A stretch of 64,000 nt of DNA, from NCBI GenBank assembly GCA_949126835.1, contig OX421497.1:17238823-17302822 (forward strand), written 5' to 3'. Each line of letters begins with the position of its first letter. Within the stretch, counting starts at the first letter, position 1. The translations under genes were made by a program, and so were the position numbers. Below are positions 34,601 to 43,480 of this stretch, in pieces. Source of the stretch: Anisus vortex. Taxonomy: Eukaryota > Mollusca > Gastropoda > Planorbidae. Under the pieces are notes generated by a model. That model was given only the letters and a program-made list of their open reading frames with translations, did no database searches and was not told where the DNA came from.

Positions 34601-37389
34601 GGATGCAAACACAACACTTCTGTAACCGAAATCCCCAAAAGCTGGTAAAGTTTGTAAACCACCGTTACGCTGCCATTAAGGGTCAATCTGTGGACGAACA
34701 CGTTGAGTAATTTCCCTCTTGTGCCTCCAAGGATCGCACGAGCCCTAAGCCCAACAAACTTCAGTGGGAAAGAAAGGAGGGCACTAAAATTCCGACTCTG
34801 CAATCCTGGAGACTGGACGACAAAGTCTATCGATATATTTTGGTATTTGCACAATGGGAACATACATACGCGAGGAGAAACCGTTAAATACTTCAAGAGG
34901 GAGATTGCGTTGGGGGGGGGGGGGGTGAAATGTGAGAGTGCCTACGGTGTCCTTACATGGCACATGCTCCATAACATAACAGGAATAAAAAGATAAGATT
35001 ATATAAACCCACCCCTTACACTATGCGCCATGGTCTTCAAAGCTGAAAAGCTCGTCCGGTAAAAGAGACTTTTTAATTCAGTGCAAACAACGTGATTCTG
35101 GTATTTGTGTTATAACCTGTAGAGTCTGAATTTTAAGTTTGACGCTGGAGACGTGGGTAAAAACACTAGGATTCCTGCTGTTAGAATTATACCTTTAACT
35201 CAATCATTGTCTTGGTTGGAATTACCATAGAAATACTCCTGCAGCCTTCGCCAGTTACTTTGATCCTGGCATAAAAAGGGCGTGGTGTGGTCAGCACAAT
35301 GCACCTAGTCACAGGTACCTAAAAGGTAAGGTTGCTTAGTTCCAGAAACACTGTGTAGATCTAGGTGAGAAAATACCTGCGTTTTATTCATCAACAAGCT
35401 GGGCTAGGCCACCCTATCACAACCAATTGCCCCCCCCCCCCCCCCCATAATAAATGTCAAAATGTCGTAGCCTTGTTCTCATGTTTTCTTTTTTTTTGCT
35501 GCTATTTTTAGAAACGATATAAATTATACAATGTAAGCGTCATTAAAAATAAAAATTAAGCAACTGTATGCTTTACGTAAACAAATCAGTTTTATTTTGA
35601 TCGTTTTTCCTTATTTTGTTTTGTAGCTTGATTAAGGTACAAAGTGCGATAACAACGAAATTATTTTTTTACATTATCACTCAACGTATTTCACGAGTTG
35701 TGTACCTTTCAATAAGCAGCGTACACAATCAGTATACCCTAGAGTGACAGCAGAGATGAGAGATCTTTCAATATCACTTGGCTGAGTTGGTCCCCTTAGT
35801 ATGATGTCTAATATTCTTATATTATTGGCTTGGATAGCTGAAAGAACACTATGTTTAAAAAAAATTACAATAAAATTAATATATATGATAAATAGGACCT
35901 ATATTTTAGAATTTACCTTTATAAAGTAGACTGTGTGTGTGTGGAACCCCCATTGGTTAATTTAAAGACACGTGACCTTATTGTCTTATATTTTACTTTT
36001 GCCATCTTACTTCCGGTAAATGTCCGCCCAAGCAGACTAGCAGAGTTGTTAACGTATCCGACTGCCATGACTGCGTCCTGGGTTCGATTCCCCGATGATA
36101 CTTTTTTTTTCTACTTTTTTTTCATTTCCATTAGTATTACCTTTTTTTAAAAAAGATTTTAAAGGATTTCAAAATTTAAAACTTTCTTAAAATGTTTTCA
36201 CTACATAAAATCTAATAATTAAATTTCAGACTATGCGGGAGACGGGTATTCAATTCTCAGCCAGGGATAGTCCAAATTGTTTGTTAAAATAAAAAGAAAT
36301 GACCATTGTTAACCCGATTACAATATTTTTTTAAAATTTCTTTTCTAAATGTTTTCAGTAAAGAATAAATAGGTTTTTTTAGATTACTATATCATTTTAT
36401 TAATAATAGTTTATACATTTTTTATATAAGGGCTATAAGGCCTATGTAATTTTTCCCCCGACAACGCCGGGGAATTTAGCTTGTAATTTATATATATATT
36501 AATAATAATCTGATAATAATCTAGGTCGGTATATACTCTAGGTAGGTTACATTTATATAGGTGTGTCTATAATATAGGAATATATTGTTTATAAAGCACT
36601 AAAATCACAAACCTCTTAATTAAACTTACTTTTGGGGTATTTTCATTTCAGCTACATTTTGAGACTCAACTAATACATTCACATTTCTTATATTTGTACT
36701 CGCTGAAAAACATACACAGCTAAATGGAAAATAGCAAAAGTTTTATTTGGCAGTTAGCTAATTAGAAATTGTTTGATACGCAAATTTTAAGGCAACTAAA
36801 TACAGAGATTCTTACAAGGTTATTTAAACTATTTTTGTACATCAATCAGAATTAAATATGTTAAATCAACAAAATACTATTAGCCTACAAAAAAACAAAA
36901 AACAATAACATATTAATATTAACCATTTCATAGTTGTAGTCTAAATGTGTTTTGTATTTTAAAATGTGAATACAAAAAATAGCCTAATGTTTGTTTTTTT
37001 ATTAGCGTAGGTCCTAAAGATCTATATTGATTAGAGTTTAGTTAAAAGAATCCCTTCGTGATTAAAATCTTACTCGTACACTGACGACAGTGTCTGTTCC
37101 AATCGACTTAAGCAGTTAAAGTAAAGTAAGACAATTCTGATGTTTACCTGACCATGATAATTGACTAAATGTAGCTCCTTTCGAATATTCAACAAGAAAT
37201 TTAACATCAATACAAAGTAGGCTGGCAGAAACAGAGTTTATAGATAAATATTGAAATATTGTGAACAAAGTTTGTACATTATGTACACATCTACATAGGG
37301 CTTACAAGACTGTGTACTTTTACACATACACTCGTGAGTAAGGGTATTTACGACTATATTTAGATTTACCTTGCTCGAGACAAGAACAT
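14505..37389 (-). CDS. Ankyrin-repeat protein gene, seven exons, 316 codons assembled
   Basis: Exons, in transcript order: 37389-37370, 37221-37148, 35837-35706, 33746-33562, 32547-32340, 30412-30235, 14658-14505. Every intron has GT-AG borders, codon phases match at all six joins, and the total (951 bases) divides by three, ending at a TGA. The product is a tandem ankyrin solenoid: GADPN at residues 77-81, NTSLHLAAKWG near 121-131, STPLILAVKG near 154-163, RSALHYA near 187-193, GADVN at 207-211, TPLHILAYKG near 254-263 and GADVN at 275-279. I see no signal peptide, membrane segment or other domain, so a soluble protein-binding scaffold is the family expectation; partner and pathway are unknown. 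The start is the ATG in exon 1, six codons before the first donor; a TATATATT-like stretch lies about 90 bases upstream. The 3' end is less certain: the last sense codons overlap CAA|GTATGA, a usable donor, and no AATAAA lies close by, so further exons are possible. Introns range from 148 to 15,576 bases. Confidence 0.85.
14829..15781. mobile_element. Non-autonomous hAT, 953 bp, perfect 8-bp target duplication
   Basis: Both ends read TAGGGATGTTAAA in inverted orientation, followed by repeated CCGGTTTT motifs. The octamer GCCAAAAC flanks it exactly at 14821-14828 and 15782-15789. It sits in the last intron of the ankyrin gene. The interior contains a LINE-derived coding scrap and a run of 19 G at about 15679-15697 rather than a transposase. 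Confidence 0.9.
15075..15306 (+). pseudogene. LINE C-terminal zinc-finger fragment inside the hAT
   Basis: The plus strand codes for YCLMCLKCGRDCPSWVGLHS followed by HSRRCS. This is a Cys-x2-Cys-x12-His-x4-Cys knuckle that, from memory, is common at the C terminus of animal non-LTR retrotransposon polymerases. A stop shortly afterwards and frame changes show it is a relic. It may have been captured by the flanking hAT or have inserted into it. Confidence 0.5.
15960..16160 (+). mobile_element. Possible LINE 3' tail fragment
   Basis: The stretch with AAGGTGTCGCTGAATCTACC and GGCTTGGCGTTGTGCTGGCC resembles 3' ends of mollusc LINEs as I remember them. There is no coding content, so the assignment is tentative. 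Confidence 0.3.
16229..30175. repeat. 13.95-kb satellite of 43/45-bp units in the last ankyrin intron
   Basis: About 320 copies of TTTGATATTGTGTTGCTAAT-ACTTGATTGTTTAATTTAAAATA (43 bp), mixed with a 45-bp form that carries TTAAAATTTAAAATA. Runs of the 45-bp form have a 15-residue period and create several short periodic open frames. Units with GTGTTGC dominate on the left and GTATTGC units become common on the right. Rare shared variants reveal large internal duplications (see findings). The AT-rich units are flanked by unrelated DNA on both sides. Confidence 0.98.
30235..30412 (-). CDS. Ankyrin gene exon 6
   Basis: 178 bases, acceptor TATCTCCACAG, donor AAAAG|GTTAAT. Codes for ADVNIQDKDGSTSLLAAATE and TPLHILAYKGHK. 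Its donor is about 60 bases from the edge of the 14-kb satellite. The phase-2 end joins exon 7 to restore an Arg codon and the sequence GHKRCIQDLIAAG. Confidence 0.92.
30538..30556. repeat. (TA)n microsatellite
   Basis: Short alternating TA run in the intron between exons 5 and 6. Confidence 0.9.
31015..31611. repeat. 34-bp minisatellite in intron 5
   Basis: About 17 copies of a 34-bp unit of the form TATACAGAGTGTCTAAGTAT then GAAATAGATTAATA. A single related copy (GATAAATATATAAAGAGTGT then CTAAGTG) sits immediately next to the exon 6 acceptor at about 30419-30447, suggesting that intron edge as the source. Confidence 0.93.
31626..31682. repeat. (GA)n microsatellite
   Basis: Nearly pure GAGAGA tract. 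Confidence 0.92.
31945..32152. mobile_element. Miniature hAT of the GGTCGGCAA family, 208 bp
   Basis: The left end CAGTGGTCGGGCAACC and the reverse complement of the right end CAGGTGTCGCCAACC are inverted repeats. The flanks GTCTAGAG and GTGTAGAG agree at 7 of 8 positions. Interior GCATGCCAACATCCTAAAAG and CGCGTGCCATTGAAAAT match the 10421-11680 element. Confidence 0.82.
32340..32547 (-). CDS. Ankyrin gene exon 5
   Basis: 208 bases, acceptor TTTTCTCTAG, donor CAG|GTAGAG. Codes for VLLSHGSCLN, STPLILAVKGKHYGAIASLL, NGCDVNCVD and RSALHYASQTAVAVEQLIRA, two ankyrin repeats. It ends in phase 1 and joins exon 6 to give RAGADVN. Confidence 0.93.
32579..33574. repeat. 34-bp minisatellite built from the exon 4 splice donor
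   Basis: About 29 copies of CATTCACTGCGTGTTATCTA followed by AACTCACTTCCAGA. On the transcribed strand each unit reads GAATGTCTGGAA|GTGAGTTT, which is the last 12 bases of exon 4 plus its donor. The array begins at exon 4 itself and runs almost to the exon 5 acceptor, filling the intron. Confidence 0.95.
33562..33746 (-). CDS. Ankyrin gene exon 4
   Basis: 185 bases, acceptor TTTTCATAG, donor GAA|GTGAGT. Codes for PLYLAVKEGHHEVAQVLC and SLHLAAKWGQDECLE, two ankyrin repeats. Its last 13 bases and the donor are the seed of the 34-bp array that fills the following intron. Confidence 0.92.
34159..34347. mobile_element. Miniature hAT, 189 bp
   Basis: The left end CAGGAGCGAAGCCACAAGG and the reverse complement of the right end CAGGTGCAAAGCCAGGAAAT are inverted repeats. 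The flanks CTAACACC (34151-34158) and CCAACACC (34348-34355) agree at 7 of 8. It carries two runs of C. Confidence 0.75.
34560..35705. other. Intron 3 remainder, no element recognised
   Basis: Both strands have open frames of about 100 codons near 34561-34996, but they resemble nothing I know and overlap antisense to each other. A C-run lies near 35431-35447. This is intronic with respect to the ankyrin gene. Confidence 0.4.
35706..35837 (-). CDS. Ankyrin gene exon 3
   Basis: 132 bases, acceptor TTCTTTCAG, donor AAG|GTACAC. Codes for IQANNIRILDIILRG and LISAVTLGYTDCVRCLLK, and the codon completed by exon 4 makes the classic LLKAGADPN ankyrin junction. A second possible acceptor lies at 35849-35850. 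Confidence 0.88.
36025..36484 (+). mobile_element. tRNA-derived SINE, copy 2
   Basis: The head has TAGCAGAGTTGTTAACG (A-box-like) and GGTTCGATTCCCC (B-box-like) near 36085-36095, then an A/T-rich body. The tail at about 36455-36484 is CCCCGACAACGCCGGGGAAT followed by TTAGCTTGT. This mirrors copy 1 at 6223-6583 in opposite orientation. It lies in an ankyrin-gene intron. Confidence 0.7.
36630..36702 (-). CDS. Candidate alternative exon of the ankyrin gene
   Basis: 73 bases with a strong acceptor (TTTTTCAG) and strong donor (AAAA|GTAAGT), open in the frame that continues exon 2 (coding for STNIRNVNVLVESQNVAEMK then IPQ). It ends in phase 2, which does not fit the exon 3 acceptor at 35837, but does fit an AG 11 bases upstream (exon 3 starting at 35848). 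The added length, 73 + 11 = 84, keeps frame. It could be a cassette exon tied to an alternative 3' splice site, or chance. Confidence 0.4.
37148..37221 (-). CDS. Ankyrin gene exon 2
   Basis: 74 bases between acceptor TTCTGCCAG and donor CAG|GTAAAC. It codes for residues 8-31, including LCIDVKFLVEYSKGATFSQ, a divergent half-repeat. It ends in phase 1, matching exon 3. Confidence 0.72.
37370..37389 (-). CDS. Ankyrin gene exon 1 (start codon)
   Basis: Encodes MFLSRA plus two bases of a Ser codon, followed by the donor AAG|GTAAAT. The phase fits exon 2, which supplies the third base. An in-frame TAG lies upstream of the ATG, which supports this start. It is the least secure exon because it is so short. 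Confidence 0.6.
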
Positions 37390-37849
37390 GCAACCAGTGA
37401 CCTAGTTTTAGCCTTCTTGTGTCGGCAGGAGTAAATTGGCTTTTACGATTTAAAGGGAAATTATTTGAAAAAAATATATACGTTGAAATATAAAATAATT
37501 ACTTCCCTTCATTTACCGATGCACTATGTGTTTTGTTACATGTAAATTATACGCAATAGTGACCTTTAGTAATTATATCCTTTCTTAACTATTAACTACA
37601 ATATTAATTAATTAATTAATTGGTCTTTTATATTGCGCCTCACTCCATGCTAATGCAAGCATGCTCAGCTCAGATAAAACTGTGTGTAGCAGTCAAAGTA
37701 GTCAAGGACTAAATCTACAGGTGAGCCTCACTGAATACTTTTAGAAAAATACTTTAGCCAAGAAGATTAACTATTTGCTGTACTGGGCTTTATGTATAAG
37801 TTACTGAATCAAAATAAACTTTTTAAATCTACAACATGGACTGAGTATG

Positions 37850-38140
37850 TAATTAGCTAAATATTTTAGTAGATTCATTAAATTAGAAAAACTGAAAATA
37901 AACTTTTTAGTTAAATCATTAAATAACAAAAACTGATAATAAATATTTTAGTTAAATTATTGAATTACAAAAACTGATAATAAACATTTTAGTTAAATCA
38001 TCAAATTATAAAAACTGATAAAAATATTTTAGTTAAATCATCTAATTCCAAAAACTGATAATACGTATTTTAGTAAAATCATCAAATTCCAAAGAACTGA
38101 TAATAAATATTGTAGTTAAATCATCTAATTAAAAAAAACA
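37850..38140. repeat. Degenerate ~40-bp tandem repeat
   Basis: About seven diverged copies of AAAACTGATAATAAATATTT followed by TAGTTAAATCATCAAATT. Confidence 0.75.
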
Positions 38141-38168
38141 GCTAATAATTTTTTTTTTATTAATTCCC

Positions 38169-38410
38169 TATGTCGACACCAGGTGGTCACATTCATATCT
38201 TTAGCTACACATTACTCACCTATGTCGACACCTGGAGGTCACATTCATATCTTTAGCTACACATTACTCACCTATGTCGACACCAGGTGGTCACATTCAT
38301 ATCTTTAGCTACACATTACTCACCTATGTCGGCACCAGGAGGTCACATCCATGTCTATAGATACACATTACTTACCTATGTCGACACCTGAAATTCACAT
38401 ACATGTCTTT
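38169..38410. repeat. 52-bp tandem repeat containing a GTGAGT motif
   Basis: Copies start at 38169, 38221, 38273, 38325 and 38377, exactly 52 bp apart. On the minus strand each has GGTG(C/T)CGACATAG followed by GTGAGTAAT or GTAAGTAAT, that is, an ankyrin-like GADI codon string and a donor-like motif. One or two further copies at about 38905-38975 lie beyond the hAT fragment. Confidence 0.88.
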
Positions 38411-38414
38411 GGAT

Positions 38415-38900
38415 CAGCTGTTCCCAGCATGTGGGTCGCGACCCTTTTGGGGGTCGAACGACCATTTCACGGGCGTCGCCTAAGACCATTGGAAAAGATA
38501 TTTTGCTAGTCTTGGGAACCGAGACACCTACCTTATCTATTTTCTTTGAGGAACATGAAATTGAACCTGCTAAAGGATTTCGTCGATAAATTCTGTGAAA
38601 GAACACTTGAACATACCTGCAGACAAAATTTAATCGTACTTTCCTAATCTATAAGACATCTCTTTTGCACTTGCCTCAAGCAAATCCACAATAACAGTTG
38701 AAGATGTTCCTGAGACAGCACAAGAGGAGTTTATTTCAAATTATTAACAACGATGCAGCGAGAACTGATTTCTATACGACTCTGTCTGAGACTGTGTTGC
38801 GTTTTCTTTTTCCGTTTCCAACAAAATATCTTTGTGAAACAAGGTTTTCTAGCTTGTTAATTATCAAGTCTAATTACAGAAGTACAGTTGTTGTCCATGT
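38415..38900 (+). mobile_element. SPIN-like hAT fragment
   Basis: The left end CAGCTGTTCCCAGCATGTGG continues as GTCGCGACCCTTTTGGGGGT CGAACGACC and CGCCTAAGACCATTGG. From memory this closely matches the terminal sequence of SPIN (Space Invaders) hAT elements. Further right is the transposase C terminus. No right-hand inverted repeat or target duplication is visible. The fragment interrupts the 52-bp array. Confidence 0.6.
38690..38895 (+). pseudogene. hAT transposase C-terminal dimerisation fragment
   Basis: The plus strand codes for EDVPETAQEEFI, then in other frames INNDAARTDFYTTLSE and LFPFPTKYLCETRFSSLL followed by IIKSNYRS. This is the conserved PFxTxYLCExxFS...IKxKYRS block of hAT C-terminal domains. 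Stops and frame changes make it non-functional. Confidence 0.78.
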
Positions 38901-39474
38901 TATAAGATGCAAATTACTTGCCTGTGTAGACACCAGAAGTTCACATCCATGTTATTAGATGATGATTACTTGACTGTGTAATAATAGTTTTTAATATTGT
39001 ATTTATACCTTTTTTCTGTCAACACACATGTTTATAAAATGGTATAAATAGAATAAATATCAATTCAAAGTTGGCATCTGTCATCATGTTCTAAAGATCA
39101 GTTTTACCATAAAATTCTTGGAGTCTGTATTTCAAGTAAGTTGTATGCAAACACTTTCAAGTAAGTGGTATTTGTAGGCAAATCTCCAGGTGGGGAGAAA
39201 CAGAGAAGCTCATGTGACTGCGTAGAACTTACCCTTTGTTACGCGGCAGACCCTATCGCCACCATCTTCCATTGATCGGTAGAGTAGGCAGTGTGTGGGG
39301 GGGGGGGGGGGAGCAGGGGGAGCGGCCTCTCCCCCTACGATCATTTTTTTTAAAAAAAGGGCCTTTTAGGGAAACAAATTTATTTAATTTATAATTTTAA
39401 CAAGCCACGAAGCACAATTTATGCTGTTTGTAATTTTTTTCTTTAAATTGCATTTCAACAATCTAATTTATTAC

Positions 39475-40750
39475 AATCATTTCAAATCATTCAGCGTGCC
39501 AACAGCGTGAAAGTCAAACTGATCAACTATATTATTTTTATAAGACAATTTATTTAGTGCCGTAGCAAGACCAAGACCAAAAGAAAAGGAGCGTAATAGA
39601 AATAATCATTTAAGCGTTTTATATTAAAAAAAAAAAATAACCTGTTTGTTATTAGGTCTATTTTAAAAAAAAATCCATTCATGGCTAATACACAATTTTA
39701 ATAGTTATTAAGAATTGAATTTAGTTGTCATGAAAGTTTTCTAGTAATGGATATAAAGTCTTTAATGTTGCATCTCAGAATAACTTATGTTTACTCCTAC
39801 ATAATATTTATTTTAACTCGAAGGGCAAAGAATATGTTCAAATTACATTATGGAGGAAGAGATACATAATAATTATACAAACTAAATAGATATTTTAATG
39901 TTTAAAAATGTACATGTATATTCTTTGGTCATAAAATATTTATATCATTTTCAACAATCTTGTGTAATTTGATAATTTTTTAGTTATCAATTGTAAGTCA
40001 TTAATTTTTGTTAAAAGAAAACAAAAAAGCAACGTATTAGAAATATTAATGAAAGAAATCGGGTTAATTATCTCCCTTTAATTAAATTATCCAAATTTGA
40101 TGCTAGTTAAACCGAACGAGTTAATTGTTTTAATATAACTGAAAATGCTCATCTATCTTAATTTGCCTTAAATTAGGGAAATAGTTAAATGTTTTGAAAT
40201 TGATTTCACGGAAAGATATGCCCAGTTTCAATGCAAATCCATTAAAGTTGCCCAACACTTAAAGTGCTTTTTGACCCAGTCTTGTAAATGGAAGTTTAAC
40301 TCACTGAAACGTGTCGCCAAGTCATACAGAGACATTGACTTCAACAGTTAGTTCATCTCATTCAATAACGGATTTTTTTTCCCATTAAGATATGTCTTAA
40401 TTGCTTCCAGACAAGAAAAGAATCTATCCAAGACTTTACGTATACTCCGTATGACTTTCTTCTAGAAGAGACTTGAGAAACTATACAATTGACTATCTAA
40501 ACAATATATTTAATCACAGATTGCAAGTCCAATGATGGGAGCTTTGCATTCAAACATTCCTGAACTATACAGTCGACGTCCAGTGTGATTCCCAAGGAGT
40601 TCGCCGTGAAGCACCCACTAAATATGCTGACATATTGCCATACGCTATTTTCCCTTGCATTAAACAATATTCTTGGAGGTCTTTCGCGTGCCGCTGAAAA
40701 TCTTTCTGTGTGCCAAGTCTGGCACCCGAGCTTTAGGTTGCCGACCCCTG
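39475..40750. mobile_element. Second large copy of the GGTCGGCAA hAT family, 5' end lost
   Basis: Shares with 10421-11680 the left sub-terminal motif CAGCGTGCCAACAGCGTGAA, GTAGCAAGACCAAGACC, TTTTGAAATTGATTTCACGG and the right end CGTGCCGCTGAAAATCTTTC...GGTTGCCGACCCCTG. The left terminus is not visible. It contains an extra segment at about 40380-40670 that the first copy lacks. Confidence 0.75.
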
Positions 40751-41149
40751 CTACCTGCTATAGAGCATTCGCATTGATTATATGCATACTTTTCGATACT
40801 AGATGTTCATCCCGAAAATGAGTAGACGCAATCAATTTTGCAGAAATTCCCACCACTATTAGCTGCTAGAAAAAGAATGGTGAATGGTTAAATATAAACT
40901 GCACTATTATACAGTGTGTGTATCCCGAGGCACAAGGTCTTCTTAAACACTTGATACGTACAAATTCTTAGTTATTCTATTAATCTGGAAAAATTGCTAA
41001 AATTTGGGCCTTTTACTAAAATTTCGCACCTTCTAACGTCAAAACCTGACTATGCCACTGCATATTGCATCACAAAAGCGAGCCAAATCCCTTGACCTAG
41101 CCGCTACTAAAAAAGGGCCCACACAAAAACAAACTAAAAATTTCATTTA

Positions 41150-41385
41150 CAAGTTCAACTAATATCGGACTTGATAAGTTCAACTAATATCTTACTGGAA
41201 AAGTTCAACTAATATCGGACTGGATAAGTTCAACTAATATCGGCTGGATAAGTTCAACTAATATCGGACTGGATAAGTTCAACTAATATCGGACTGGATA
41301 AGTTCAACTAATATCGGACTGGATAAGTTCAACTAATATCGGACAGGAAAAGTTCAACTAATATCGGACTGGAAAAGTTCTATCC
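41150..41385. repeat. 25-bp tandem repeat
   Basis: About nine copies of AAGTTCAACTAATATCGGAC followed by TGGAT. Confidence 0.9.
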
Positions 41386-41536
41386 TAAAGACCACAACTG
41401 TACAACGTGTGTGATTATACCGATTATTCAATCTAGAAAAAAGAAGTTCAGTGACTTGTTTGTGGAAGGGGGGAGACACATGCTTGCTCATGAAAAGTGT
41501 TTGTTTGCATGTTTTTGGTGCACTGAACTATATATT

Positions 41537-42510
41537 GGGGAACCTGGGGTAAAACGAGATAGTTAAGGGAAAAAACCCTGTCGTATCAAAGATAACATTG
41601 ACATGTAAATGACATTTTGTGCACTGAACAAACAAGAGGTGGACAACAATGTCACAACAAAAAAAGATGAGATTTGTTTGTTTCAAAAGGAACACAAATG
41701 ATATATTGGGATAACCGTATTTTCCCGTTTTGTCCCATGCCTGGGATAAAACGAGACATACGCTGGGGGTATGCTAAATCAAATGTCAGTCGTCGCAGAG
41801 TTCACAAACGAAAACTGGGGCATTGTTTCTTCATCCAGACCTGCACAGCTGTAGTGTGCCAACCTTTTACAGTCATCTTGACAGGCTACCCAGCTGTCTG
41901 CACTCTCAGAGTAGGGGAACCTGGGGTAAAACGAGACACTTAAGGGGGAAAACCCTGTCGTATCAAAGATAACATTTACATGTAAACAACATTCTGTGTA
42001 GGCCTACTGAACAAGCAAGTGGGGGACAATAATGACACAACAAAAAAAGATGAGATTTGTAGGTTTCAAAAGAAACACAAATGATTTATTGAGTTAACGT
42101 ATTTTCCCATTTTGCCCCATTGTTTTGTCCTGTTTTACCCCAACATAACCTTGTTCACAAAGCCTCTAAACCACATGCTGCCATGTTTAAGTAGGTCACA
42201 CTGATAGATATATTACCATTGCCCACAGTAATATCTATCAGAATGTTAATTCATGTCGGATAAATCTGTATTTTTTCTCTTAATTAACACATTTGCATCA
42301 TAAGCATAAAAATAGATCAAAATAGATAAAATTGAAATATTTGCCTCTCACTGAAGCACGAAGCTCAACCAAACAACACAGACTTTGCCGACAAGGCAGT
42401 ATCACGTGATCTCTTTATTAGACTCATTGCTAAAGCGCTCCCACTTTCGGTTTTTCAGTAATTAGTGTGCCTCGTTTTACCCCACTATCTCATTTTACCC
42501 CAGTTTCCCC
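41537..42510. mobile_element. Unclassified inverted-repeat element with internal duplication
   Basis: The left end GGGGAACCTGGGGTAAAACG and the reverse complement of the right end GGGGAAACTGGGGTAAAATG are inverted repeats of over 20 bases. The left ~210 bp is repeated in direct orientation at 41914-42122, so a second left terminus lies inside. No transposase and no clear target duplication are seen; the superfamily is unknown. Confidence 0.65.
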
Positions 42511-43428
42511 TAATCATTTTCTTAACACATCATTCTGTAAATTAATCATATGTTTCAATGTCAAGACATAACTATATACATTCTTATTACTTAGGTCGCA
42601 ATGTTAATAATTAATGGTAGTAGTGGCCTAGCCAGATTTTCTATATAGGGAAGGTAGAGGGGGGGGGGCAACAATGTAAAAATAAATGGGGCACATATTA
42701 GGCAAATAAGGTGGTTTGAATGATATTTTTACCCTGTAAATAATTACTATTTTGCTTAAAAGCTATTGATTGATCTAGTTGCCTTCACCTCTCAATGACA
42801 GCATATTAGCCTCTAAGCCTAAATAAACAAAAAACTAACCCATAAAAACTAAGTTTTTATTATACTCCCTTTCTTTGTAAACTAAGTTTATATTTGATAT
42901 ATTTAAAAAAAAAAATATATAAGTGATATCATACCTTATGAATTTCCACACTAAAATTTTGCGCATCCTTTTTTTTCTAGCTTTGGCCCGCAAAAAAACA
43001 TAAAAGATAACTCGCTTTGTTTCGGCTACATTGTGTCGTTTTCATTCTATTTATTTCGTAAAAACGAACATATCCGAAAATTTTATTTACTTCCGTCTCA
43101 TCCGGTAGAGGCAGCCATGTTTGACGTAAATATTTACATTGAATCGCAAATTGGTCGAATGAATTCGTGACTATTCCAAACGCTATGATGCTGAAAATTT
43201 GATAGAATGTATTGTTAGTCGGGACAAGTCTGCTGGCCAAGTTTCGCTCGATTGGACAACGAGAAGTGGTAAAAAAAACGATGCAAATTTTTGCAAGTAA
43301 CCAGACAAGCAGACAATCAGACAATCTGACAAGCAGACAGACAGCGCAAGTTAATAGAAAGGGAGTAAAAAAAACTTATAAAATACATAACAGCTATCCT
43401 GTTTGCATTGTATTAATTAGTACTAAAC

Positions 43429-43480
43429 AGGGCCGGATTTAGATGAAAAGAGGCCCTAGGCTATTCCACTTACCAGGCCC
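43429..43480. mobile_element. hAT-like left terminus
   Basis: CAGGGCCGGATTTAG followed by AGGCCCTAGGC matches the end type of the 7880-10044 element. The right end is not found; a TA run at 44034-44080 may have replaced it. Confidence 0.4.

Noticed and set aside
34561..34996. Overlapping ~100-codon frames on both strands
   Set aside because: No recognisable motif, antisense overlap, and position inside an ankyrin intron; nothing supports expression.
36040..36098. Possible tRNA gene
   Set aside because: A- and B-box-like motifs are present but the acceptor stem does not pair and a SINE body and tail follow.
42977..43324. 115-codon minus-strand frame
   Set aside because: The sequence looks like an interspersed repeat ending in CAGACAAGCAGACA-type tracts, with no protein motif.
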